Below, one piece after another: positions 7,667 through 15,448 of a stretch of 64,000 nt of DNA (positions are counted from its first letter, which is position 1; each line of letters opens with the position of its first letter). The DNA is from Ornithinimicrobium cryptoxanthini (GTDB taxonomy: Bacteria > Actinomycetota > Actinomycetes > Actinomycetales > Dermatophilaceae). The DNA is taken from NCBI RefSeq assembly GCF_023923205.1, contig NZ_CP099490.1, positions 1,612,001-1,676,000 of the forward strand, read 5' to 3'. Made by a program: the position numbers and the translations under genes. The notes beneath the pieces are model-generated. The model ran no database searches and was not told the DNA's origin. It worked only from the letters and a program-made list of their open reading frames with translations.

Positions 7667-8347
7667 TCATCGGAGCGCGGAGGCTCTCAGGGGCTCGAGG
7701 GCGGCTAGGACGAGGTCGAGGCCGAAGATGAACTCCTCTGCCGGGTCGTAGCCGGCAGCGACGAGCGCCGCGGCGGACTCGTTGAGGTAGGGGAACTCGT
7801 CGGGAGGAAGCTGGGGCAGGTAGACGTCCTCGACCATGTCCGCGAGCTCATCGGCTGTATCGAACGGCAGGCTGACTGCCTGCAGGGCGAACCCGTAGAC
7901 GTAGCTGTCGAGCAACCAGTTGGCGTGCGTCGCCATCAAGACCGAGAAGCCAGCCCTTCGCAGGCAGGCGGTGAACGCTTCGCGGTGGCGGAGGTGCGCG
8001 GGTCCCGGCGAGGTCCGCGACTCCATCAGGCCGATCGCCCACGGGTGGCGTGCGAGAACCTGTCGGGCGGATACCGCCCGCGCTCGCATCGCCGACTGCC
8101 AGTCGGTCTCCTCCGGCGGGAGCTCGATCTCCTCGAACACGACGTCGATCATGGCGTCCAGCAACTCCTCCTTGTTCGCCACGTAGTGGTAGAGCGACAT
8201 CGCACCCGCGTCAAGCGCGCCAGCCAGCCGGCGCATGCTCAGCCCGTCGACCCCCTCGCGGTCGGCGAGCCGGACCGCCTCGACCACCACCCGCTGCTTG
8301 CTCAGCCCAGCGTTTGACGCGACCTGACGTTGTTCCCTGGCGGACAC
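7667..8347 (-). CDS. TetR-family repressor
   Basis: A 226-residue regulator with an N-terminal helix-turn-helix (LADREGVDGLSMRRLAGALD, then GAMSLYHYVANKEELLDAM) and a ligand-binding domain of the TetR_C class (residues ~90-220). The start is a GTG at 8347 with AAGGAGAGG upstream. It is divergent from the oxidoreductase-ABC transporter operon, and the 130-bp gap contains a perfect palindrome. It therefore probably represses that operon and perhaps itself, released by a small hydrophobic or toxic compound. The inducer is unknown. Confidence 0.9.
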   Translation of the reverse strand: MSAREQRQVASNAGLSKQRVVVEAVRLADREGVDGLSMRRLAGALDAGAMSLYHYVANKEELLDAMIDVVFEEIELPPEETDWQSAMRARAVSARQVLARHPWAIGLMESRTSPGPAHLRHREAFTACLRRAGFSVLMATHANWLLDSYVYGFALQAVSLPFDTADELADMVEDVYLPQLPPDEFPYLNESAAALVAAGYDPAEEFIFGLDLVLAALEPLRASALR

Positions 8348-8375
8348 AGAACCTCTCCTTGCTTCCTCGAAGGGC

Positions 8376-8405
8376 TTGACAAGCGTACAGCGTACGCGTC
8401 ATAGT
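8376..8405 (+). promoter_or_regulatory. Promoter of the oxidoreductase-ABC operon
   Basis: TTGACA at 8376-8381 is an exact -35 box. CATAGT at 8400-8405 is a fair -10 box with an 18-bp gap. The neighbouring palindrome starts inside the -10 region, and a related half (GTACAGCGTACGC) lies between the boxes. Confidence 0.6.
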
Positions 8406-8435
8406 ACACCGTACGGCACATGCCGTACGGTGTAC
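8404..8435. promoter_or_regulatory. TetR operator, perfect 15-bp inverted repeat
   Basis: Arms GTACACCGTACGGCA (8404-8418) and TGCCGTACGGTGTAC (8421-8435) are exact reverse complements separated by CA. The site overlaps the -10 box and start point of the rightward promoter and lies between divergent genes, the standard position for a TetR-type operator. Confidence 0.8.
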
Positions 8436-8474
8436 GAGCCAGCGAGGGTCGCACCGCGGACGTGAGGAGCTTCT

Positions 8475-9515
8475 ATGGGAACCGAAGAGTCATCGAATGC
8501 CGGATACCGCCAGGTGCCGGGGGCGAGTCAGGCCGGGGCGGCGAGGATGCGCGCCGCAGTCCAGCACCGCTACGGCCCGCCCTCAGTGCTCAAGTCGTCC
8601 CAAATCGGGATACCGCGGCCCGGTCGAGGCGATGTGCTCGTCCAGGTGGGCGCGGCCTCAGTACATCCCGGCGACTACTTCGTCATGACCGGTAAGCCGT
8701 ACGTGCTGCGTCTGGTGTTCGGGTTCCGCCGGCCGCGCCACGGCATCCCTGGCCGGGACCTCGCTGGCGTGGTGGCAGCGGTCGGGAAGGACGTCACCGC
8801 TCTGCGCCCCGGCGAGGAGGTGTTCGGCTGGAGCACCGCTGGAACGCTCGCGGAGTACGCCTGCGTCCCGGCGGACCACCTCGTGCCCGTGCCTGCCAAC
8901 CTGTCGGTCCTGGACGCGGCAGCGGTCCCCACGTCGGCCATGACGGCGTTGCAGGCATTGCGCGACATCGCGAACGTCCAACCAGGCCAGACGGTGCTGG
9001 TCACCGGCGCGTCGGGCGGCGTGGGCTCCTTCGCCGTGCAGATCGCCAAGGCGTTTGGCGCCGAGGTGACGGGGGTGTGCAGCACCCGCAATGTCGACCT
9101 GGTCCGGTCGCTCGGTGCCGACCACGTCATTGACTACACGAGGACCGACTTCACCCGCACCGAGAAGCGCTACGACGTCATCCTCGACAACGTGGAAGCC
9201 CAGCCCCTGGCGGCTGTCCGCCGAACGCTGAGGCCCACCGGCACCCTCATCCCCAACAGCGGACGCGGCGGACGCTGGCTCGGCCCGCTCGGTCGGATCG
9301 TCAAAGCGCGCGTGCTGTCCGGGTTCACCCGTCAGCAACTGAGGCCTTTCACGTCGGCCGAGAAGCACCAGGACTTGCTCACTCTGGCCGACCTCCTCGC
9401 GACCGGGCAGGTCACGCCCGTCATCGACCGCACCTACCCCCTCGACGAAGCAGCCGACGCCCTGCGCTACGTCGGGACCGGCCACACCCGAGGAAAGGTC
9501 GTGATCACCGTCTGA
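8475..9515 (+). CDS. Zinc-independent quinone oxidoreductase-like MDR protein
   Basis: A 346-residue medium-chain dehydrogenase/reductase. The family-typical start (MRAAVQHRYGPPSVL) is at residue 25 (base 8547), but only the ATG at 8475 has a good ribosome site (GAGGAG), so a 24-residue extension is likely. The GroES-like domain spans ~25-150; structural and catalytic zinc ligands are not evident. The Rossmann domain begins at VLVTGASGGVGSFAVQIAKAFGAEV with the NAD(P)H glycine motif. Members reduce quinones or enones with NADPH. Controlled by the divergent TetR and followed by an ABC exporter, it probably detoxifies the inducing compound. Confidence 0.88.
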   Translation: MGTEESSNAGYRQVPGASQAGAARMRAAVQHRYGPPSVLKSSQIGIPRPGRGDVLVQVGAASVHPGDYFVMTGKPYVLRLVFGFRRPRHGIPGRDLAGVVAAVGKDVTALRPGEEVFGWSTAGTLAEYACVPADHLVPVPANLSVLDAAAVPTSAMTALQALRDIANVQPGQTVLVTGASGGVGSFAVQIAKAFGAEVTGVCSTRNVDLVRSLGADHVIDYTRTDFTRTEKRYDVILDNVEAQPLAAVRRTLRPTGTLIPNSGRGGRWLGPLGRIVKARVLSGFTRQQLRPFTSAEKHQDLLTLADLLATGQVTPVIDRTYPLDEAADALRYVGTGHTRGKVVITV

Positions 9516-9643
9516 CGACCGGACCGACGAGAACGACCCAACCCGCGCGTATGCACACCATCCGACTCAAAGCGAAGGACCAACGACGTGAGAACCCAGT
9601 CAGCAGAACTCACCGCACTAGAGGACCGGAAGGTCCCGAGCCC

Positions 9644-10543
9644 ATGATCACAGTTGAAGCCCTGACCCGGAGGTACGCCGGCTTCACCGCCGTCGACAAC
9701 GTCTCCTTCACCGCCCAGCCCGGTCGCGTGACCGGTTTCCTCGGTCCGAACGGTGCCGGCAAGTCCACCACGATGCGCGTGATGGTCGGTCTGACCGTTC
9801 CGACATCCGGCTCGGCGACCATCAGCGGAGAACGGTTCGCCGACCTGCCTAACCCGGGCCTCGAGGTGGGCGTCCTGCTGGACGCCTCAGCTCAGCACGC
9901 CGGCCGCACCGGCCGCGAGATCCTCTCGGTCGCCGCCGCCACCATGGGCCTGCCCAGCTCTCGCGTGGACGAGATGCTCGAGCTGGTGAGCCTGACCCCC
10001 ACCGAGGCCAAGCGCCGGGTGCGCAACTACTCCCTCGGCATGCGCCAGCGCCTCGGCATCGCCACCGCGCTGCTCGGCGACCCGAGGGTGCTGATCCTCG
10101 ACGAGCCCGCCAACGGGCTCGACCCCGCGGGGATCCGGTGGATGCGCGACCTGCTGACCGGCTTCGCCGGCCAGGGCGGCACGGTGCTGCTGTCCTCACA
10201 CCTGCTCCACGAGATCGAGGTCATCGCCGATGACCTGGTCGTCATCGGCAACGGCAAGATCGTCGCGTCCGGCACCAAGGAAGAACTCCTTGCCGCCGCC
10301 GGCACACTCGCCCGCTCGATTTCACCGCGCGACCTCGCCCACGCCCTCGAGCTGGCCGGCATCGCCAGCACGCTCGCCGGGGATGGCTCGGTCCGCACCG
10401 ACGCTGACCCCACTCGGGTCGGGGCCGTGGCGCTGACCGCCGGTATCGCCCTCACGGAGCTCCGGTCCGCCGAGGGCGCCGGGCTCGAAGACATGTTCCT
10501 GTCGCTGACTGCCGACACCCAACGCGAAGGAGTTGCGGCATGA
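9644..10543 (+). CDS. ABC transporter ATP-binding protein
   Basis: A 299-residue ATPase for an ABC-2-type exporter. Walker A is GPNGAGKST, the signature YSLGMRQRLGIATAL replaces the usual LSGG with YSLG, and Walker B is VLILDEPANGLDP, with the H-loop His in LLSSHLLHEIE. The chosen start is MITVEALTRRY at 9644, where homology begins; a GGAAGG box lies 11 bp upstream. It overlaps the permease gene by ATGA, and forms one unit with the oxidoreductase 130 bp upstream. Confidence 0.92.
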   Translation: MITVEALTRRYAGFTAVDNVSFTAQPGRVTGFLGPNGAGKSTTMRVMVGLTVPTSGSATISGERFADLPNPGLEVGVLLDASAQHAGRTGREILSVAAATMGLPSSRVDEMLELVSLTPTEAKRRVRNYSLGMRQRLGIATALLGDPRVLILDEPANGLDPAGIRWMRDLLTGFAGQGGTVLLSSHLLHEIEVIADDLVVIGNGKIVASGTKEELLAAAGTLARSISPRDLAHALELAGIASTLAGDGSVRTDADPTRVGAVALTAGIALTELRSAEGAGLEDMFLSLTADTQREGVAA

Positions 10544-11355
10544 CCGCCACGATCGTCCCGCCGGCCACCACCACAGAGGCCCCGCCGGCCCGACGGATCG
10601 TCCGTCCCATCCCGACCACCCGGCTCGTCACGGTCGAGCTGCGCAAGATGTTCACCACCCGCTCGGGCTTCTGGATGCTCATCAGCATCGGTGTCCTGTT
10701 GGTCATTGCGGCCGGTTCGGTCCTCATCTTCGCTCCCGACAGCGACGTCACCTACAAGAGCTTCGCGACTGCGAGCGGGTTCCCCATGTCGGTGATCTTG
10801 CCGATGATCGCGATCCTGGCCGTCACCAGTGAGTGGAGCCAGCGCAGCGGACTCACGACATTCACGCTGGTGCCGAGTCGCGGACGCGTGGTCGGCGCGA
10901 AGGCGATCGCGACCCTCCTGGTGGGCCTGGGCTCCGTGGCCGTCGCCTTCGCGGTGGGCGCCCTCGCCAACGTGGCCGGCTCCGCACTCGCCGGCGTTGA
11001 CACCGTCTGGGACATCTCGTTGTCCATGGCGCCCCAGATGGTGCTCGGCAACCTGGTCGGCATGGCCATCGGCTTCACCCTCGGTGTCGTGCTGCGCAAC
11101 TCCGCGGCCGCGATCGTGGGCTACTTCGTCGTCTCACTGGTCATGCCGGGCATCCTCGTCCTCCTGGCCCAGGTGCGCGAATGGTTCCTGGACCTGCAGC
11201 CGTGGATCGACTGGAACTACACGCAGGTGGCGCTCTTCGAGGGCGCCACGAACACCGGTGAGGAGTGGGCGATGCTCGCCTCGACCACGACGATCTGGAT
11301 CGTCATTCCCCTCGTCGTCGCGCTGCTCTCCCTGCGCCGCTCCGAGGTCAAGTAG
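10540..11355 (+). CDS. ABC-2 type permease
   Basis: A 271-residue membrane protein with about six hydrophobic segments, the first at FWMLISIGVLLVIAAGSVLI, after a Pro/Thr-rich cytoplasmic start. The EWSQRSGLTTFTLVPSRGR loop is typical of the ABC-2 permease family used by bacitracin- or lantibiotic-type exporters. Start ATG overlaps the ATPase stop. Together the two genes should form a homodimeric exporter. Substrate unknown. Confidence 0.88.
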   Translation: MTATIVPPATTTEAPPARRIVRPIPTTRLVTVELRKMFTTRSGFWMLISIGVLLVIAAGSVLIFAPDSDVTYKSFATASGFPMSVILPMIAILAVTSEWSQRSGLTTFTLVPSRGRVVGAKAIATLLVGLGSVAVAFAVGALANVAGSALAGVDTVWDISLSMAPQMVLGNLVGMAIGFTLGVVLRNSAAAIVGYFVVSLVMPGILVLLAQVREWFLDLQPWIDWNYTQVALFEGATNTGEEWAMLASTTTIWIVIPLVVALLSLRRSEVK

Positions 11356-11369
11356 TCACACACACGGGC

Positions 11370-11407
11370 GGCGGTATCCGGAACTCAGGCGAGTGCCGGA
11401 TACCGCC
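11370..11407 (+). terminator. Long hairpin behind the ABC operon
   Basis: GGCGGTATCCGG (11370-11381) pairs exactly with CCGGATACCGCC (11396-11407), and ACTC/GAGT extends the stem to a tetraloop AGGC. No T-run follows, so it is a factor-independent terminator only in shape, or a REP-like element. Fourteen bases of its 3' arm also occur at 8498-8511, inside the start of the first gene of the operon. Confidence 0.6.
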
Positions 11408-11569
11408 GTCAGCGAGCCCCCCCACGCCCGTCGTCTCGTCACCCAGGTGGGCGACGATGGCGGACACCTGGATGGAGCCGGTGATGTGGTGGATGAAGGC
11501 CAGGCACGTGGCACCGCTCGCCAGCACCAGCAGGAAGCCGACTTTCACCGTCACCTGTGAGACGAAGGT
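11408..11569. other. Intergenic, possible decayed small membrane protein
   Basis: On the minus strand, from a GTG at 11554, a short frame reads VGFLLVLASGATCLAFI, then a Gly-rich end like that of small actinobacterial membrane proteins. It has no ribosome site, its last codons run into the terminator hairpin, and no homologue is certain. I treat it as probable debris. Confidence 0.3.
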
Positions 11570-11656
11570 GCGCCCTCACCCATGGCCTCGTAGTCAAGGA
11601 CGCAGAAGAGCCGGAGCGGTCGCGACGGCCACCGGGGTGGCCCGTATCTTGGCCGA
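11570..11656 (-). pseudogene. Internally deleted copy of the RelE/HigB-like toxin
   Basis: Read on the minus strand, two blocks match the toxin gene at 1997-2494: one like its CCAAGATGCGCGCC...GTCGC segment and one like GGCTCTTCTGC...GACTACGAGGCC. In the intact gene these blocks are separated by roughly 85 bp, here they are fused. By eye only about ten of ~80 bases differ. The protein frame still reads LRLFCVLDYEAMGEG against YRLFCLLDYEAKGED in the intact toxin. No antitoxin remnant was seen beside it. Confidence 0.7.
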
Positions 11657-11683
11657 CCCACGTGTGCGGCACAGCTGGATCCG

Positions 11684-12694
11684 TCAAGGCCCACCGGCGC
11701 TCGGTGGTGGCCGCGTGAACGACTCGACGATCCCGCGCAGGCCCCCCTTTCGAAAGGCCTCGCCGAGTTGGCGGGCGGCCGACACTGTGCCCTCCCTGGA
11801 GGGCACGGTTGCTGGCATCGAGTCCCGGCTGTTCGCGACGGTTTGCTCGGCCTGCTGTGCCACGGCCTGGCCCTGCGCCATCGCGGACCGGACGCGTGGG
11901 TCCTGCTCGGCGCTCCGCACCGCCCGTTGGGCACTGGGGCCCCTGGCGGCCTGCTGCAGTTTGTGGAGGTAGGCGTCCGCATGACCGGTGTGGTATTCGA
12001 TGTGCTGCTCGGCTTCCTGCATGAGTCGTTGCCACTCGAACCCGACGACTCGGGTGCCGGTGGCCAGGCCGTGCAGGCCGACCCCGCCAGCGAGCCAGAC
12101 GATGAACAGGACGACCGTCAGTGCGATGAACACCTCCGCCACGTCGGCGGCACCGGGCACCGCGAAGGCCGCCGCGAGCAGCATCGCGACAGCCAGCGTC
12201 GGGGGGCCCACGACGAGAGCAGAGCGCAGTCCCATGCGGGCCGCGCGCCTGACCCACGACTGGCGGGGTTGGAGTCCCGGGGCGATCGTCGGCTCGGAGG
12301 AGCGGTGCCTGGTCACCCGCACCCGGGCGATCGCTTTGCCGACGCTGCTGCCGGTCAGCGTGTGGGCGAGCCAGTCATAGGCCCACACGATCAAACCCTG
12401 CAGATAGACCGTGGCCAGCACCACCGGCTGGAGCTGCTCCACGGTCGCCCGAACGGAGCCCCTGGCGGCGGTGCCGGGGTCCCAATCGGTGAGGAAGTCC
12501 GGGAACGAGCCGAAGCCGCCGAGCAGGAGCGCGTCGGTCGCTTGGCTGAACGTGAAGGGCAGCACGATGAGGGAGGCCAACCCGAAGCCGATGAGGAGGT
12601 CAATGGCGCGGGCCAACAACCGGCGTGCGCGCATCGGTGGATAGGGCCGCGGCGAGTCCAGGCTGCTGCGGGTCGTGTCCACGATCGCCGTCAC
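11684..12694 (-). CDS. RDD-family membrane protein
   Basis: A 336-residue protein. The RDD domain spans residues ~20-220 with the motif RRLLARAIDLLIGFGLASLIV and an SSVGKAIARVRV segment characteristic of the family; four or more hydrophobic stretches follow. The C-terminal ~110 residues are soluble and helical (LMQEAEQHIEYHTGHADAYL), rich in Ala, Gln and Arg. Start is a GTG at 12694 with GGAGCAAGG. RDD proteins are of uncertain function, with some linked to Na+/H+ exchange. It is divergent from the CHAT-protease gene, with only 174 bp between, so a functional link is possible but unproven. Confidence 0.82.
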   Translation of the reverse strand: MTAIVDTTRSSLDSPRPYPPMRARRLLARAIDLLIGFGLASLIVLPFTFSQATDALLLGGFGSFPDFLTDWDPGTAARGSVRATVEQLQPVVLATVYLQGLIVWAYDWLAHTLTGSSVGKAIARVRVTRHRSSEPTIAPGLQPRQSWVRRAARMGLRSALVVGPPTLAVAMLLAAAFAVPGAADVAEVFIALTVVLFIVWLAGGVGLHGLATGTRVVGFEWQRLMQEAEQHIEYHTGHADAYLHKLQQAARGPSAQRAVRSAEQDPRVRSAMAQGQAVAQQAEQTVANSRDSMPATVPSREGTVSAARQLGEAFRKGGLRGIVESFTRPPPSAGGP

Positions 12695-12868
12695 CCTTGC
12701 TCCTTCGCCGACGCCAGTCTAGCCAGGGATTCGTAAAGCCTGGGCAGCTCGGCGCCAGTCCACGGACACCACAGAGACCGGCTCGACAAGAGGTCGCGGG
12801 AGAACCCATGAGGCTAGCGCTTTTGGGCGCGCAGGAGGAGGATCGGCTTGGCGGAAAGGGCGGGGACT

Positions 12869-15433
12869 ATGGCGGACGAGCGGTCGGTGGCGCTGGCTGA
12901 GCTGAGTGAGTTGCAAACGAAGGCCATGCAGGCGCTCATGGCGACCTTCGACGGCGGGCAGATCGACTACGAGCGGATCGGGAGCTACCTGCCGCTGGCG
13001 CGAGAGTTCCTCCTCCAGACCGAGCACTACGAGCAGCGCTGGCCCGGCAGCTTTGAGATCGAGCCCGTCGCCTCGCCGCTGGTCCAGCAGCTGGCGATGT
13101 ATGCCGGCTGGGTCGAGTCGGAGGGCGACCGCGAGACGGCCGCGCGGTTGCGTCAGGAGGCCGACGAGATCGCCGCACGCCACCTGAGCGGCGAGCAGCA
13201 CGCCGGGCGCCTCCGCGCCCGCGCCATGGAGGCTGCCGCCGCTGGGCAGTTTCAGGACGCGCTGGTGGGGCTGGAGACCGCGGAGCAAGCTTTCGTCGCC
13301 GACGGACGCCCAATCGAGGCCGCGCAGACGCTGTTGCAGCTGGCCAACGTCTACGAATGGCTCGGTGACTACGACCGCGCCCTGACGACGATGGACACCG
13401 CCCACGGTCTGGCCGGCGAGAAGCTGGCTGGCGGACCGCCGTCGCGGACGGCAGTGGCCGCATCCATCGGCAAGCAGCTGTGGCAGATACTGCGCCACGG
13501 GGATGCCCAGGAGAGAGAGGGCGAGGACGCGCTGAGCCTGCGCCGGCTGCACTACGAGTTGATCCAGGGTCGGGCCAGGGTCAACCGCCGGCTCGGTCGG
13601 CTCGAGGACGCCCGGGAGTTGTTCGAGCAGTCGCGGCCGTTCGTCGAGCAGTTCGTCCCGGCCGGCGTCGACTTCCACCTGGCGGGCATCGCGATCGACG
13701 CCGGCGACCTGGACACCGCCGAGCGGCTGCTCGCCAAGGTAGCGCCCCACTTCGACAAGGGCCTGCTCCGCCCCCGTCGAGGAGCCCTGCGCCAGCTGCA
13801 GTGCGACCTCGCGCTGGGCCACGGCGACGCGGCGGCTGCGCTGGCCCGCGCCGACGAGGGTCTGGCGGAGCAGCAGGCCTATCCCGACCTTGAGCTGGCG
13901 TGGAAGCTGCACTGGCGTCGTGGTCGAGCCTTGGCCCGCGCCGGCCGGACCGCCGAGGCGCTGGCCGCCTACCGCGAGGCGGCAGGGACTGCGGACACCG
14001 TGCGACTGGCACCGCTGGGATACGTGTTGGACACGACGTTCGTGCGCGACAAGGTGCCGATGTTCGAGGAGGCCATCGACCTGGCAGTGGCGTCGGGAGA
14101 CGGGCTCGCCGCGGCCGAACTCATGGAGCTGGTCAAGGCCAGGGCCCTGACGTCGGTGCTCAGCCAGCCGGCCCAGGTCGCAGGTGACGGCGATCTCGAC
14201 GCCGTCCGATTCGACGCACTGTCGCGCGAGCTCGACGCCATCTCCTTCCAGATGTATGCCGGAGCTGCCGGCGCCGAGGACGTGCGCCGACGCGAGCAGT
14301 TGCTGGTGGAGCGTCGGGAGGTGATCGAGCGGATCCGGGTGCGCGATCCTCGGTGGCGCACTCTGACCGTCCCGCCACGAGTCGACGTGGCGGCCACCTG
14401 CGACCGGCTCGGCGAGACCGACCGTGCTGCGCTCATGCTCCACCTGCGCGGCACCCGTCTCGTCGCGGCCCTGCTCACCGGTGACGGCGTGATCGTGGGC
14501 GAAAGGACGTGGGACGACGACACGGCTGCCGCCCTCACCAGTTATGCCGAGAACCTGACGCTGCTCAAGCCGGACCACTTCCTCAACGACCTCTCCGGGG
14601 AGAGCGACGTCGACCTGCGTCACCTAGTCCCCGACGCCGTCGCTGACGCCCTCACCCTCGCGAGGACCCTGATCGTCGTGCCCCACGGCATACTCCATCT
14701 GCTTCCGTGGGCCACCCTGACGCTGGACGGGCAGCGCCTGTTCACGACCAGGGCGGTCGGCGTGCTGCCCAACCTCGCGACGATTCACCTCACCGAGGGT
14801 GGCCTGTCGACCCCCCACCGCGTTGGCCTGCTCGGGGATCCGGACTACACCGGACTCACCCGCTATCGCGAGCTGCCGCAGGCAGGTGCCGAGCTCACGG
14901 ATGTCGAGCAGCTCTATGGGCCGGGGGCGCTGGTGGCGCCAGTCGCCCGAAGGGCCGAGGCGCGCCAGGACACGCTTGCGTCGCTGCTGCCGCAGGGCGG
15001 TGAGGGCTCGATCCTGCACGTCGTGTGCCACGCCGACGTCGCGGCCGACGAGCCGTTGGCCTCGGGCCTCATTCTCACCGGATCGACCCTTGACGCCGGG
15101 GAGATCCTGCGGCTCGGCTGCGGCTTCCCCGAGGTCGTGCTGAGCGCCTGCAGCACCGGGTGGCGCCCGCAAACACCGCACGGACTGGAGCTGGCGGGCG
15201 ACGACGCGCTCGGACTGGTGGCGTCCTTCCTGGAGGCCGGTGCCCGGTCGCTGCTGGTCAGCGTCCCGCAGGCCAAGGACGACATAGCCCGCAGGTTCAT
15301 GGTTGCCTGGCACACCCACCGGCGCTCAGGCGCCAGCCCGGCGGAGGCCCTGCGGGCCACGCAACAAGAGCTCCACGAGGAGGAGGTGCCGGTCTGGGCG
15401 TGGGCCGGCATCACGGCATACAGCAGTGTCTGA
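12869..15433 (+). CDS. TPR-CHAT caspase-like protease
   Basis: An 854-residue protein. Residues ~1-480 are helical repeats of the TPR type (for example AQTLLQLANVYEWLGDYDRAL and LERARELFEQ-like units); a linker follows, then a CHAT domain over the last ~300 residues. The catalytic dyad is visible as His721 in ILHVVCHADV and Cys761 in VVLSACSTG, with the conserved VVPHGILHLLPWATL strand before it. The start is the ATG at 12869 behind AAAGGGCGGGG; a TTG at 12848 is possible. CHAT proteases cleave partner proteins on receiving a signal through their repeats, as in separase relatives, TPR-CHAT of type III-E CRISPR and gasdermin activation. A lipase gene follows 15 bp later, a likely partner or target. 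Confidence 0.92.
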   Translation: MADERSVALAELSELQTKAMQALMATFDGGQIDYERIGSYLPLAREFLLQTEHYEQRWPGSFEIEPVASPLVQQLAMYAGWVESEGDRETAARLRQEADEIAARHLSGEQHAGRLRARAMEAAAAGQFQDALVGLETAEQAFVADGRPIEAAQTLLQLANVYEWLGDYDRALTTMDTAHGLAGEKLAGGPPSRTAVAASIGKQLWQILRHGDAQEREGEDALSLRRLHYELIQGRARVNRRLGRLEDARELFEQSRPFVEQFVPAGVDFHLAGIAIDAGDLDTAERLLAKVAPHFDKGLLRPRRGALRQLQCDLALGHGDAAAALARADEGLAEQQAYPDLELAWKLHWRRGRALARAGRTAEALAAYREAAGTADTVRLAPLGYVLDTTFVRDKVPMFEEAIDLAVASGDGLAAAELMELVKARALTSVLSQPAQVAGDGDLDAVRFDALSRELDAISFQMYAGAAGAEDVRRREQLLVERREVIERIRVRDPRWRTLTVPPRVDVAATCDRLGETDRAALMLHLRGTRLVAALLTGDGVIVGERTWDDDTAAALTSYAENLTLLKPDHFLNDLSGESDVDLRHLVPDAVADALTLARTLIVVPHGILHLLPWATLTLDGQRLFTTRAVGVLPNLATIHLTEGGLSTPHRVGLLGDPDYTGLTRYRELPQAGAELTDVEQLYGPGALVAPVARRAEARQDTLASLLPQGGEGSILHVVCHADVAADEPLASGLILTGSTLDAGEILRLGCGFPEVVLSACSTGWRPQTPHGLELAGDDALGLVASFLEAGARSLLVSVPQAKDDIARRFMVAWHTHRRSGASPAEALRATQQELHEEEVPVWAWAGITAYSSV

Positions 15434-15448
15434 CGAAAGGAGCCTGAC

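Noticed and set aside
7585..7690. Plus-strand gene fragment reading VVRDGRVIGARRLSG
   Set aside because: Too short, lacks a start, and overlaps the end of the TetR gene. No family can be assigned with confidence.
12719..14623. Open frame of 634 codons on the minus strand
   Set aside because: It is antisense to the CHAT gene, with a Gln/Gly/Arg-rich unnatural composition and no ribosome site.
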